Below are positions 7,255 through 14,557 of a stretch of DNA of 14,557 bases, piece by piece. The stretch is taken from the NCBI GenBank assembly GCA_021828605.1, contig JAJZEG010000419.1:1-14557 (forward strand). The letters are read 5' to 3'. Position 1 is the first letter of the stretch; each line of letters opens with the position of its first letter. The DNA comes from Pseudomonadota bacterium (GTDB taxonomy: Bacteria > Pseudomonadota > Alphaproteobacteria > Acetobacterales > Acetobacteraceae). Made by a program: the position numbers and the translations under genes. A model generated the notes under the pieces. It was not told the DNA's origin and made no database searches. It saw nothing but the letters and a program-made list of their open reading frames with translations.

Positions 7255-8172
7255 ATGACCGACTTCCAAATAAAAGGTGTCTTTGCCGCCGTCGCGACAC
7301 CGCTTTGCCCCGATAATACTGTTGATGTCACCCGTCTGATCGCGCAATGCCAAAGGTTGCTGCGGCATGGCTGTCACGGTCTGGCCTTACTCGGGAGCAC
7401 CGGCGAAGCAACGTCGTTTTCCCAATCCGAGCGCAAGGACATTCTGGAAACTGTGCTGGGCGCCGGCATCGAACCCTCCGCGATCCTGCTTGGCACCGGT
7501 CTGCCCGCAATGGGCGATACGATCGATTTGACGCGTCATGCCCTTGATCGCGGTGTGACCCATTTCCTGGTGCTTCCGCCCTTTTATTACAAAAACCTGA
7601 GCGATGACGGGCTCGTTGCCAGCTACCGCCAACTGATCGATAGGGTCGCTGATCCTCGCCTGCGACTATTACTGTATCATATTCCACAATTCTCCGGCAT
7701 CCCGATTACCCATACCAGCATCAAGCCCCTGCGTGACCAATATCCCGATATCGTTGTTGGTCTGAAAGATTCGTCCGGTCAACTTAACTCGGGACTCGAC
7801 TTTATCACCAACCACCCAGGCTTCGCCGTTCTCGCCGGAGCGGACCCGCTGATGCTGCCTCTGTTACGCGCCGGAGGCGCCGGTGCTATTACCGGTCTGG
7901 CCAATATCGCCAGCGCCAGCCTGCGGATCATTTTCGATCATTGGGCCGAAACCGAATGCGCCGAGCCTGTCCAAACTGCACAAACCTATCTGGAGGGCTT
8001 GCGCGCCATTAGCACCGCCTACCCGCCAATGGCCGCAATCAAGGCGATCACCGCCGCCATTCTGAACGATCCTGCTTGGCGCCAAATGCGCCCGCCCTTA
8101 ACGGCTCTGACCGATGCGGATTATCAGCGGATCACAGCACGACTCGCCGCGATGCCGAGCCATCCAGATTGA
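7255..8172 (+). CDS. Dihydrodipicolinate synthase / N-acetylneuraminate lyase family aldolase
   Basis: 305 residues forming a TIM-barrel class I aldolase of the DapA/NanA family, which condense or cleave pyruvate-containing keto acids via a lysine Schiff base. Visible catalytic elements are the carboxylate-binding loop G47-S-T-G-E51, tyrosine Y141 in LLLYHIPQFSGIPI and the Schiff-base lysine K171 in VVGLKDSSGQ. The loop reads GSTGEATS rather than the GTTGESPT usual in canonical DapA, and neighbours are not lysine genes. A different substrate (a sugar-acid or hydroxyproline-type keto acid) is therefore as likely as lysine synthesis. The ATG has an agga site at 7243-7246. It is probably a separate transcription unit after flhB. 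Confidence 0.85.
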   Translation: MTDFQIKGVFAAVATPLCPDNTVDVTRLIAQCQRLLRHGCHGLALLGSTGEATSFSQSERKDILETVLGAGIEPSAILLGTGLPAMGDTIDLTRHALDRGVTHFLVLPPFYYKNLSDDGLVASYRQLIDRVADPRLRLLLYHIPQFSGIPITHTSIKPLRDQYPDIVVGLKDSSGQLNSGLDFITNHPGFAVLAGADPLMLPLLRAGGAGAITGLANIASASLRIIFDHWAETECAEPVQTAQTYLEGLRAISTAYPPMAAIKAITAAILNDPAWRQMRPPLTALTDADYQRITARLAAMPSHPD

Positions 8173-8180
8173 GCGATTAT

Positions 8181-8684
8181 TCAGTCGAGGCGTGGCTCAA
8201 TGCGTCGAGCGCGCTGCGGTGGCGGCGATTGTGGTGGTGGCGGTGCTGCGGGTCGTGACCGGCCGAAACTTTCACGCCCGAAACTTTCACGCCCGAAACT
8301 TTCACGCAACGGCGGCTCCGCCGATGGCGCGGGAGGAATCGGCGCCATCGCAAAGCTTGGGCTCTCCCGATACCGCCCGGCGGGTTCGCTTGCATTCGGC
8401 ATTGGTGGCGCTGCAGCGGCGGGCTTGGCCGGTTCCGGATAAACCTGGTCAATCACTCCGATGCGCGCGCCAGCGGCGCGGAGCGTCATCACCCGTAACT
8501 CTTCCTGAATATCCTCAAGCTGCTCTTCCATGGCACTCAGCCGTGATTTGACCCCGAATACCGCGAACGGCATTGCCAGCAGCGCCAAAGCGTAAACGCC
8601 GCCGATCAACAGCAAAACCAGGACCACCCAGTCGGGCAGCATAAACCCGCTCAGGGCGGTCGGTAACATCGATTGATTCCCCAT
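8181..8684 (-). CDS. Hypothetical membrane protein with coiled coil and proline-rich tail
   Basis: 167 residues, family not recognised. One strong membrane segment (about residues 18-45, [21 protein letters not shown]) is followed by a short charged coiled-coil-like helix ([21 protein letters not shown]), then a disordered Ala/Pro-rich tail. The tail contains a perfect triple repeat of RESFG encoded by a 15-bp tandem repeat, and ends in a [14 protein letters not shown] stretch and a basic end. This domain order is coherent and unlike random antisense translation, so the ORF is probably real. It lies tail to tail with the aldolase (8-base gap) and head to head with fhs (100-base gap), so a divergent promoter region at 8685-8784 is likely. 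No function is proposed. Confidence 0.65.
   Translation of the reverse strand: MGNQSMLPTALSGFMLPDWVVLVLLLIGGVYALALLAMPFAVFGVKSRLSAMEEQLEDIQEELRVMTLRAAGARIGVIDQVYPEPAKPAAAAPPMPNASEPAGRYRESPSFAMAPIPPAPSAEPPLRESFGRESFGRESFGRSRPAAPPPPQSPPPQRARRIEPRLD
8263..8307 (-). repeat. 15-bp tandem repeat, three perfect copies, inside the hypothetical gene
   Basis: On the plus strand ccgaaactttcacgc repeats at 8263-8277, 8278-8292 and 8293-8307. On the coding strand it encodes RESFG three times. The unit length is a multiple of three, so copy-number change keeps the frame. Confidence 0.95.
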
Positions 8685-8770
8685 AAATTGCTTCTACGAT
8701 TGCGGGCCCCTGTCTAGCAAGCAGCGCCCCTTGCCTTCTGCAAAGGAGCCAAGAATAACAGGGTTAATAC

Positions 8771-8776
8771 AGGGAG
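8771..8776 (+). promoter_or_regulatory. Ribosome binding site fixing the fhs start
   Basis: agggag lies eight bases before ATG 8785. This supports the family-length start over a TTG at 8731 that would add 18 unrelated residues. Confidence 0.6.
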
Positions 8777-8784
8777 CCACACGA

Positions 8785-10455
8785 ATGATTACTGATCTAG
8801 ATATCGCTCGACGCATTACACTCCGCCCAATCACTGCCATCGCGCATGACGCGGGCATCCCATCGAGCGCGGTGATCCCCTATGGCCACTTTAAGGCAAA
8901 AATTGACGCCGGTTACCTCAATAGCCTCGCTGCCAAGCCCGATGGCGCGCTGGTGCTGGTCGCGGGCATCAGCCCGACACCGGCTGGTGAAGGCAAAACC
9001 ACGACCAGTATTGGTTTGGGTGATGCCTTGGCCGCATCGGGCGCCAAAACCATCATCGCTCTGCGCGAACCCAGCCTTGGCCCCTGTTTTGGGCAAAAAG
9101 GCGGCGCGACCGGCGGCGGGTATGCGCAAATCGCCCCGATGGAGGAGATTAATCTGCACTTCACCGGCGATTTTCACGCCATCACCAGCGCCAATAATTT
9201 GCTCGCGGCCATGCTCGACAACCATATTTACTGGGGCAACGCGCTTGATATCGACGTGCGCCGGATCTCCCATCGGCGCGCCATCGACATGAATGATCGC
9301 GCCCTGCGCGATACCGTGCTCGGCCTCGGCGCCGGCGCGAATGGTGCCGCGCGTGAACAGAAATTCGACATCACCGTCGCTTCCGAGGTGATGGCGATTT
9401 TCTGCCTCTCGAAAAACCTGGATGATTTGCAAAATCGCTTAGCGCGGATGGTCATCGCCGAGCGCCGCGATGGCAGGCCGGTCACGCCGGTCGATCTAAA
9501 CGCGGTGGGCGCCATGACCGCGCTGCTGCGCGACGCGCTCCAGCCCAATTTGGTGCAAACCCTGCACGGCACACCGGCTTTGGTCCATGGAGGGCCGTTT
9601 GCCAACATCGCCCATGGTTGCAACTCGGTGATGGCCACGGCGGCGGCCCTCAAACTCGCGGACATCGTGGTTACCGAAGCGGGTTTCGGCGCCGATCTGG
9701 GCGGCGAGAAATTTCTGGACATCAAATGCCGCCAATCGGGCCTACGCCCCTCCTGTGCGGTCATTGTCGCCACGCTGCGCGCCCTGAAAATGCATGGAGG
9801 CGTTGCGCGCGCTCATCTGGGCCAGGAAAATCCCGGCGCGGTCAATGAGGGTGCCGCCAATCTGCGTCGCCATATCGCGGCGATGCGCGCGTTCGGATTG
9901 CCGGTTCTGGTCGCGATCAATGGGTTTGTCAGCGACACCGATGCAGAACGTGCCGCCCTGCGCACCACCCTCGCCGCCGATGGCATTACCCCGATTTTTT
10001 GCACCCATTGGGCCGACGGTCCCGCAGGGGCTGCGGAACTTGCCCACGCGGTGCGCGCGGTCATCGCTGAAAAAACAACCAATTTCGACTTTTTATATCC
10101 CGACGATTTACCCTTGGCCGATAAATTGCGCACCATCGTTCGGCGCATCTATGGCGGCACCGACATCACGCTGTCGCCGCGCGCCGAAAAGCAGCTTGCG
10201 CGCTTTGAACGCGATGGCTTTGGGCATTTGCCGGTATGCATCGCGAAAACCCAATATAGTTTTACCGCCGACCCCGACCAGCGCGGCGCGCCAACCGGCT
10301 TTTCACTCCCCATCCGCGATCTGCGCCTCTCGGCTGGCGCCGGGTTTATCGTGGCCCTCGCCGGTGACGTGATGACCATGCCCGGCCTGCCTCGGACCCC
10401 CGCCGCCGAATCCGTTGGTCTGGATGCGGCGGGGAATATTACCGGGCTTTTTTAA
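8785..10455 (+). CDS. fhs: Formate-tetrahydrofolate ligase
   Basis: 556 residues, the normal size of FTHFS, which makes 10-formyl-tetrahydrofolate from formate, THF and ATP in the cytoplasm. The ATP-binding loop TPAGEGKT lies at residues 65-72. The strongly conserved run [20 protein letters not shown] and the block [19 protein letters not shown] follow, and the C-terminus ends with [17 protein letters not shown], all typical. The product feeds purine and formyl-methionine synthesis, or the serine cycle in methylotrophs; nothing nearby tells which. No other folate gene is in the window. Upstream, a weak promoter-like pair (ttgcct 8731-8736, aataac 8754-8759) can be seen but is not compelling. 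Its TAA stop overlaps the rne stop on the other strand. Confidence 0.97.
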   Translation: MITDLDIARRITLRPITAIAHDAGIPSSAVIPYGHFKAKIDAGYLNSLAAKPDGALVLVAGISPTPAGEGKTTTSIGLGDALAASGAKTIIALREPSLGPCFGQKGGATGGGYAQIAPMEEINLHFTGDFHAITSANNLLAAMLDNHIYWGNALDIDVRRISHRRAIDMNDRALRDTVLGLGAGANGAAREQKFDITVASEVMAIFCLSKNLDDLQNRLARMVIAERRDGRPVTPVDLNAVGAMTALLRDALQPNLVQTLHGTPALVHGGPFANIAHGCNSVMATAAALKLADIVVTEAGFGADLGGEKFLDIKCRQSGLRPSCAVIVATLRALKMHGGVARAHLGQENPGAVNEGAANLRRHIAAMRAFGLPVLVAINGFVSDTDAERAALRTTLAADGITPIFCTHWADGPAGAAELAHAVRAVIAEKTTNFDFLYPDDLPLADKLRTIVRRIYGGTDITLSPRAEKQLARFERDGFGHLPVCIAKTQYSFTADPDQRGAPTGFSLPIRDLRLSAGAGFIVALAGDVMTMPGLPRTPAAESVGLDAAGNITGLF

Positions 10456-13247
10456 CGCCGCCACCACCCACTTTTGGGCGAAGCCGACTCCGCCGCCGGG
10501 GCCCCGATAACGATCGGCTGTACCGCTGGCGTTGCCACTGGTTCCAGTGTGGCCTCGACCGGAGCCTCTGGGTTGAGCAGTGCCGGGCTTAGCGAGGCGG
10601 GGCTTAGCGGGGCGGGGCTTTCGGGCACAGTCGCCATCGCAGGTTCAATTTTCGGCTCCGTCTCACGCTGAACGGGCCGCGCCTGCCGCGCTGCCGCCTC
10701 GGCACGGGAAGCTGCTGCGCGCTCGGCTTCCTTGCGTTCGGCGGCCTCGAAAATATCGGCGATATCCAAATAAATCGGCTCTTCGCGCATAATCGGCACA
10801 TGCACCGGCATTATCACCGGATCGGGCACGACGGCGTTCTCGCGCGGTGTTGCGGGGTCCTCACTCGCCTCATCGCGCGCCCCCCCACGCCGACGCGGCG
10901 GACGCCGACGCCGGGGCTCGCGCTGCACCTCAACCTCGGGCAACTCAATCGGCGAGAGTTCCGGGGTGAACCGATCATCAGGTGCCACCGCATTTTCGCT
11001 ACCCAACGCGATTGGCGCCGCATTGGCCTCGATAACGGCCTCACCCTCAACCTCGGCACCGGGCTCATCACTCCCGTCACCGGCCTCATCACGCCGACCG
11101 CCCCGCCGCCGACGCCGCCGACGCCGTGACCGACGTTCCTCGTCATTCCCATCGCCATCGCTTGCACGCGGCGCTTCATCCGCAGCGGTCGGTTCGTCAG
11201 CATTATCCTCCACCGGCGCCAAGCCGATCTCATCGGTAATCTCGGTATCGCCGCCCATCGCCAAAGGCTGATCCGCACTCGAGCGCACCGGCTGCGCGAG
11301 CACCCGCAATTTTTCCACCCGAAACTGGGTGGGCGCGGTCGCGTCAGCGACAAACCGCACGATCATCCCAAACCGCGTCTCAATCGCGGCTAATTCGGCA
11401 CGCTTGTGGTTAACAATATACAGCGCCACATCGGCGGCCAAATGCACGGCGAACTCGGCGGCCTGGCGGTTGGCGGCGTATTTCGCCCCCTCATCCTCCA
11501 ACGCGCGCAATACCGCCAGCGCCAGACTGGCAGCGCTGCGCACATGCCCCACCCCCGCGCAATGCGGGCACGGGATCAGCATCGTTTCCGCCAAAGAGGG
11601 CCGCAGCCGCTGACGGCTCATTTCCAACAGCCCGAAATGGCTGATCGAGCCCACCTGGATCCGCGCGCGGTCGCCCTTCAGCGCATCCTTCAATTTCCGC
11701 TCGACCATGGCGTTGTGCTTGCGCACCTCCATGTCGATGAAATCGACCACGATCAGCCCGGCCAAATCACGCAAGCGCAACTGCCGCGCCACCTCCTCGG
11801 CGGCCTCCATATTGGTGCGCAGCGCGGTATCCTCGATATTCCGCTCGCGGGTTGCGCGCCCGGAATTGACATCGATCGCGACCAGCGCCTCGGTCTGGTT
11901 GATCACCAGATACCCGCCTGACCGCAATTGCACGGTCGGCTGGAAAACCTGCTCGATCATCTGCTCGACCTGAAACCGCGCAAATAAGGGCTGCTTCTCC
12001 GTCCATTGCTGCACCTTGCGCACATGGCTCGGCATCAACATCGCCATGAAATTGCGCGCCGCCCGGAACCCTTCGGCCCCCTCGACATGCACGGTATCGA
12101 CCTCGCGGGTATAAACATCGCGAATCGTGCGCTTGATCAGCGAGGCTTCCTCGTAAATCAGGCTCGGCGCGACCGATCCCATGGTTCGCTCGCGAATATC
12201 ATCCCACAGACGCAGCAAATACTCGCAGTCCCGCTTGATTTCTGGCTTTGGCCGGTTTGCCCCCGCGGTGCGCACGATCATCCCCATCCCATCGGGGATT
12301 TCCAGCTCGGCCATCACCTCTTTGAGCCGCTTGCGATCGCTATGCGCGGTAATTTTGCGTGACACCCCGCCGCCATTGGGCGAATTGGGCATGAGCACCG
12401 AAAACCGTCCGGCCAGCGAAACATAGGTGGTCAGCGCCGCCCCTTTCGAGCCGCGCTCCTCCTTGATCACCTGGATGAGCAAAATCTGCCGCCGATGAAT
12501 GACTTCCTGAATTTTATACTGGCGCATAATCCGCGAACGCCGACGCTCCCGCGCTTCCTCAGCGGCATCGCTCTCGCCGCCCACCTGCTCGGGCATCGGC
12601 TGCGCTTCGGACTCATCGAACGCCTCAATCGCGGCCCCCTCATCGGCGGCCGCGCGCTCAGGCAGGTCGATATCGCGAAGGGTCTCAAGGTCTGCGGCCA
12701 CCGGGGCGGTAGCGCCGGGCCCAACCGCAACCGCGTCAGCTCCATCGTCATCAGCCGCACCTTGGGCCAGCAATTCCTGCTCGATGGCCGCCGGATCAAC
12801 CTCAATCGCTGTATCCTCGGGCGAAAACATTATCTCGCCGCTGATCTGATCAACCGCGATATCGCTGGCCAGCGGCTGAGCGGCAATATGTTCTTCAACT
12901 GCCGTATTGTTTTGGCCAGCAAGTTCGGCGGCTTCTTCAGCCGCTTCCCGCCGCCGCGCTTCCTCGGCCTCGATTTCGATCAGGCGCTGCCGGTCAGCCA
13001 CCGGGATCTGGTAATAATCGGGGTGGATTTCGGCGAAGGCCAGAAACCCGTGGCGGTTCCCGCCATATTCCACGAACGCGGCCTGGAGGCTCGGCTCGAC
13101 CCGAACCACCTTAGCAAGATAAATATTGCCTTTTATCTGTTGCTTATCTTCAGTCTCGATATCGAAATCGTCGAGCCGGTTACCATCCAGCACCGCCACA
13201 CGGGTCTCTTCCGCATGGCTGGCGTCGATCAACATCATTCTGGGCAT
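10452..13247 (-). CDS. rne: Ribonuclease E
   Basis: 931 residues. RNase E makes endonucleolytic cuts in mRNA decay and in rRNA/tRNA maturation and scaffolds the degradosome. The N-terminal S1 part ([23 protein letters not shown], about residues 40-80) is interrupted by a roughly 150-residue acidic, Ala/Glu-rich insertion (about 90-240). The catalytic core follows, with D459 in AIDVNSGR and D502 in VVDFIDM, 43 residues apart as for E. coli D303 and D346. The zinc-link CPHCAG has C560 and C563. The C-terminal third is a disordered scaffold with an Arg-rich stretch, acidic patches and a Pro/Ala/Leu repeat, ending GWWRR. ATG 13247 ([10 protein letters not shown]) is chosen over an upstream 22-residue extension because aggag lies at 13259-13263 and homology begins there. 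Confidence 0.95.
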   Translation of the reverse strand: MPRMMLIDASHAEETRVAVLDGNRLDDFDIETEDKQQIKGNIYLAKVVRVEPSLQAAFVEYGGNRHGFLAFAEIHPDYYQIPVADRQRLIEIEAEEARRREAAEEAAELAGQNNTAVEEHIAAQPLASDIAVDQISGEIMFSPEDTAIEVDPAAIEQELLAQGAADDDGADAVAVGPGATAPVAADLETLRDIDLPERAAADEGAAIEAFDESEAQPMPEQVGGESDAAEEARERRRSRIMRQYKIQEVIHRRQILLIQVIKEERGSKGAALTTYVSLAGRFSVLMPNSPNGGGVSRKITAHSDRKRLKEVMAELEIPDGMGMIVRTAGANRPKPEIKRDCEYLLRLWDDIRERTMGSVAPSLIYEEASLIKRTIRDVYTREVDTVHVEGAEGFRAARNFMAMLMPSHVRKVQQWTEKQPLFARFQVEQMIEQVFQPTVQLRSGGYLVINQTEALVAIDVNSGRATRERNIEDTALRTNMEAAEEVARQLRLRDLAGLIVVDFIDMEVRKHNAMVERKLKDALKGDRARIQVGSISHFGLLEMSRQRLRPSLAETMLIPCPHCAGVGHVRSAASLALAVLRALEDEGAKYAANRQAAEFAVHLAADVALYIVNHKRAELAAIETRFGMIVRFVADATAPTQFRVEKLRVLAQPVRSSADQPLAMGGDTEITDEIGLAPVEDNADEPTAADEAPRASDGDGNDEERRSRRRRRRRRGGRRDEAGDGSDEPGAEVEGEAVIEANAAPIALGSENAVAPDDRFTPELSPIELPEVEVQREPRRRRPPRRRGGARDEASEDPATPRENAVVPDPVIMPVHVPIMREEPIYLDIADIFEAAERKEAERAAASRAEAAARQARPVQRETEPKIEPAMATVPESPAPLSPASLSPALLNPEAPVEATLEPVATPAVQPIVIGAPAAESASPKSGWWRR
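10570..10626 (-). repeat. 15-bp tandem repeat in the rne scaffold region
   Basis: On the plus strand gggcttagcgaggcg (10585-10599) and gggcttagcggggcg (10600-10614) differ by one base. A partial third copy follows at 10615-10626 and a degenerate one precedes at 10570-10584. In RNase E it encodes the Pro-Ala-Leu-Ser series near the C-terminus ([18 protein letters not shown]). Confidence 0.85.
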
Positions 13248-13258
13248 CGTCAAAAACT

Positions 13259-13263
13259 CTCCT
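13259..13263 (-). promoter_or_regulatory. Ribosome binding site of rne
   Basis: Minus-strand aggag, 11 bases before ATG 13247. The spacing is slightly long, but it is the best site near the start. Confidence 0.55.
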
Positions 13264-13276
13264 GCGCGCGTGCGGC

Positions 13277-13293
13277 GGCCCCCAAAGGGTGCC
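13277..13293 (-). other. Leader hairpin just upstream of the rne ribosome binding site
   Basis: On the plus strand ggc-c-ccc-aaa-ggg-t-gcc folds into a stem of three plus three pairs with one mismatch and a three-base loop; c13276-g13294 extends it by one pair. It lies 13 bases from the ribosome binding site in the transcript, where it could affect initiation. Confidence 0.3.
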
Positions 13294-13452
13294 GACCAAC
13301 AAGCGCGGATCATGGGTTGAATGAAGCATCATGTTAAAGAACCGGGCGCCTCTGGCCACCAACGCCGAAATATCCGGCGTGTCGGAGCAAAACTCTGACA
13401 AAAAATTGGGTGACCAAAAGTGCTGACATCGATCCTTATCTCGTGGATCCGC

Positions 13453-13467
13453 GCGCCTCTCAGGCGC
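13453..13467 (-). other. GC-rich hairpin upstream of rne
   Basis: gcgcct and aggcgc form a perfect six-base stem with a three-base loop. The position in the presumed rne leader is suggestive; no U-tract is present on either strand. Confidence 0.3.
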
Positions 13468-13506
13468 CGAACCCGTGCAAAACGCCCAACGGCCCGTCCG
13501 GTTCGC

Positions 13507-13528
13507 GGCCAAGCCAGGGGAGGCGGCC
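13507..13528 (-). other. Bulged hairpin upstream of rne
   Basis: ggcc-aa-gcc pairs with ggc-ggcc around a six-base loop, giving seven GC pairs with a two-base bulge. It may be part of a structured leader RNA or fall upstream of the transcription start. Confidence 0.25.
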
Positions 13529-13695
13529 TGATTGGACACAAATTGCCCTGATCGCCACCTAATCTCTGATGACGCAATTTCCGCGCCGATGCAAGCGCGC
13601 CGCCGCACTCGAAGGTGGCGCAGTTTAGCGCGTGCGCCGCCCTTCATAGCGACCGAAGTTAAATGAATAATAGAAAAATGATGGAATTTAATTTC

Positions 13696-14430
13696 TTAGA
13701 TATCCCGATTGTATAGGAATATTTTCACCCGCGACAAATGCAGTATCCCTGGTCCGACCAACGCAATCCGAACAAATCGTCCCGAAATGGGCTGTGAACA
13801 AAGCCAAATAAAGGGATTCCGATCATCCAAAATCATTTCATCGTCGATTTTCTTAAAAATTTGGAACCAATCGTTCCCATCACTGGAAACCGATATGGTG
13901 AATTTACAAAATCGGTCGGCGTTCTGCCGACGATTATAGATGTGAATTTCTCCGATCTCTACATGGTCTTCAAGATCAACCTGCCACCAAGGCTCATCCT
14001 CAAAATCGGTATGAAAACTAAAATCAGGATTAAAAAAAGCATCAACAGCGCGGGAAGCAGTATCAGTATAAGGCGGCGACGACCAAGCGCAGGTTGAACT
14101 TTGTCGTGCTGATTTTCCTACTGCAACGTCAACTTTGTCTTTTTTCCTTTTCAAGTAAATATCGGCGAAAGTTTCAAAATCATCGCGTAAACCATGGTGT
14201 AATGATGAATTATCAACAACCATCCCCAAAACTCGTTTTACCGATTCATGATTAAATTCGATTTCAAAATTACAAAGAGAATCAATCAAAGATAATAGCA
14301 AATTTCCTCCTAGATATTCCTTTAGGTATTTAGCAACGCCATGGTCCGCCTCCTTTACATTAATGACTTGAAAGCCATGCGCAACAAACAACGCATTATG
14401 ATAATAATCGAGATGTTCAGTCAGTCCAAA
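13696..14430 (-). pseudogene. Discoidin (F5/8 type C) domain protein, 5' end removed by an IS3-family element
   Basis: The remaining frame runs from the IS end to TAA 13696-13698, about 244 codons. The last 145 residues or so form a discoidin/F5-8C galactose-binding-like fold: VGKSARQSST, then ASRAVDAFFN, EPWWQVDLEDHVEIGEIHIYNRR and SGRFVRIALVGPGILHLSRVKIFLY. Such domains bind glycans or surfaces. The preceding part (GLTEHLDYYHNALFVAHGFQVINVKEADHG through LLLSLIDSLCNFEIEFNH) reads as real protein of a family I do not recognise; in comparable proteins a glycan-related enzyme is plausible but not shown. No ATG precedes it: the frame continues back into the IS to the transposase stop, and only a TTG at 14391 offers a start. 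Low GC and AT-ending codons set it apart from all neighbours, suggesting horizontal transfer. It could still be expressed from the TTG. Confidence 0.7.
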
Positions 14431-14439
14431 GGTAATCCC

Positions 14440-14454
14440 CCCGTTTTTAACGGG
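14440..14454. other. Hairpin in the IS terminal region
   Basis: cccgtt and aacggg form a perfect six-base stem with a ttt loop between the transposase stop and the IS end. It may insulate the element from outside transcription or be part of the terminal repeat. Confidence 0.4.
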
Positions 14455-14469
14455 ACTTTTGGGTAGAAT

Positions 14470-14556
14470 TCACGCGGCGCGTTTCAGTTTCTGAGCGGGA
14501 GTGATCCCGCCGATCGCCATATTGGGTCGTTCGTTATTGTATGTCCAGAGCCATTG
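14470..14556 (-). CDS. IS3-family transposase OrfB, C-terminal 28 residues (5' partial)
   Basis: The visible C-terminus reads QWLWTYNNERPNMAIGG followed by ITPAQKLKRAA and a TGA stop. The W-x-Y-N-x-x-R-P-(N/H)-x-A-(I/L)-G-G-x-(T/S)-P pattern is the hallmark end of IS3-family DDE transposases (OrfAB/OrfB). The catalytic DDE residues and OrfA lie outside the window, so intactness cannot be judged. It is oriented toward the discoidin remnant, and the frame after its stop is the same frame as that remnant. Confidence 0.92.
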   Translation of the reverse strand, partial: QWLWTYNNERPNMAIGGITPAQKLKRAA

Positions 14557-14557
14557 C

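Larger units (their letters stand above)
13248..13695 (-). other. Gene-free stretch: probable rne 5' leader and promoter region
   Basis: About 450 bases without a convincing gene on either strand. ORFs here are shadows with no recognisable protein character. In the rne direction it holds three hairpin candidates: 13507-13528, 13453-13467, and 13277-13293 close to the ribosome binding site. E. coli rne has a long structured leader that RNase E itself cleaves for autoregulation; a comparable role here is inference only. From about 13650 leftmost composition shifts from GC-rich to AT-rich, marking the edge of foreign-looking DNA. No clear -35/-10 pair was recognised. Confidence 0.45.
14431..14557 (-). 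mobile_element. IS3-family insertion sequence, right end (continues beyond the window)
   Basis: The segment holds the transposase C-terminus, its stop and about 40 bases of terminal sequence containing ccccccgtttttaacggg. The outer boundary is placed at about 14431 because the discoidin-gene frame becomes protein-like immediately outside. The terminal inverted repeat and target duplication cannot be verified, since the other end is outside the window, so the border may be off by several bases. Confidence 0.8.

Noticed and set aside
8114..8551. 145-residue plus-strand ORF between the aldolase and fhs
   Set aside because: It includes the tandem repeat translated as NFHAR and overlaps the aldolase end. 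The opposite strand gives a coherent membrane protein instead.
8731..8784. Extended N-terminus of fhs from TTG 8731
   Set aside because: The 18 extra residues have no family match, and a good ribosome binding site precedes ATG 8785.
12495..13337. 280-residue ORF on the plus strand, antisense to rne
   Set aside because: Composition follows the GC-rich codons of rne in the opposite frame, with no recognisable domain or ribosome binding site. RNase E on the other strand is certain.
13180..13647. 155-residue minus-strand ORF upstream of rne
   Set aside because: Arg/Cys-rich, no protein-family character, and it overlaps the rne start in another frame; treated as noncoding.

Overview
The window looks like chromosomal DNA of a flagellated alphaproteobacterium, probably Rhodospirillales and possibly Acetobacteraceae. 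This is inferred from four things: an alphaproteobacterial Suv3/MgpS-type helicase followed by an S4 protein, fdxA and carD; the flgB-flgC-fliE-fliQ-fliR-flhB flagellar order; an RNase E with a large acidic insertion in its S1 region; and high GC over most of the window (a hand-counted 60-base row inside rne is about 60% GC). The genus cannot be fixed from sequence alone.

Layout, left to right. Positions 1-3776 (+) hold the 3' part of a Superfamily 2 RNA/DNA helicase, a small S4 RNA-binding protein, the seven-iron ferredoxin fdxA and a CarD-type transcription regulator with an unusually long low-complexity N-terminus. A hairpin overlaps the carD stop codon. Positions 3878-7161 (+) hold six tightly packed flagellar genes: rod proteins FlgB, FlgC and FliE, then export-gate proteins FliQ, FliR and FlhB. 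Positions 7255-8172 (+) hold a member of the dihydrodipicolinate synthase/N-acetylneuraminate lyase family. Positions 8181-8684 (-) hold a small hypothetical membrane protein with a coiled coil and a proline-rich tail. Positions 8785-10455 (+) hold formate-tetrahydrofolate ligase, which meets RNase E (10452-13247, -) tail to tail with overlapping stop codons.

Upstream of rne, positions 13248-13695 carry no convincing gene but several hairpins. From about 13650 the DNA becomes AT-rich (about 35-37% GC in two hand-counted 60-base rows). It encodes the C-terminal part of a discoidin (F5/8 type C) domain protein on the minus strand, whose 5' end is cut by an IS3-family insertion sequence running off the right edge. 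This is the one clearly accessory segment.

Most of the window is conserved housekeeping and motility DNA. The main points of interest are the IS-truncated AT-rich gene next to rne, three independent near-perfect 15-18 bp tandem repeats, the CarD extension and the structured rne leader. I did not find convincing evidence of a new multi-gene system.
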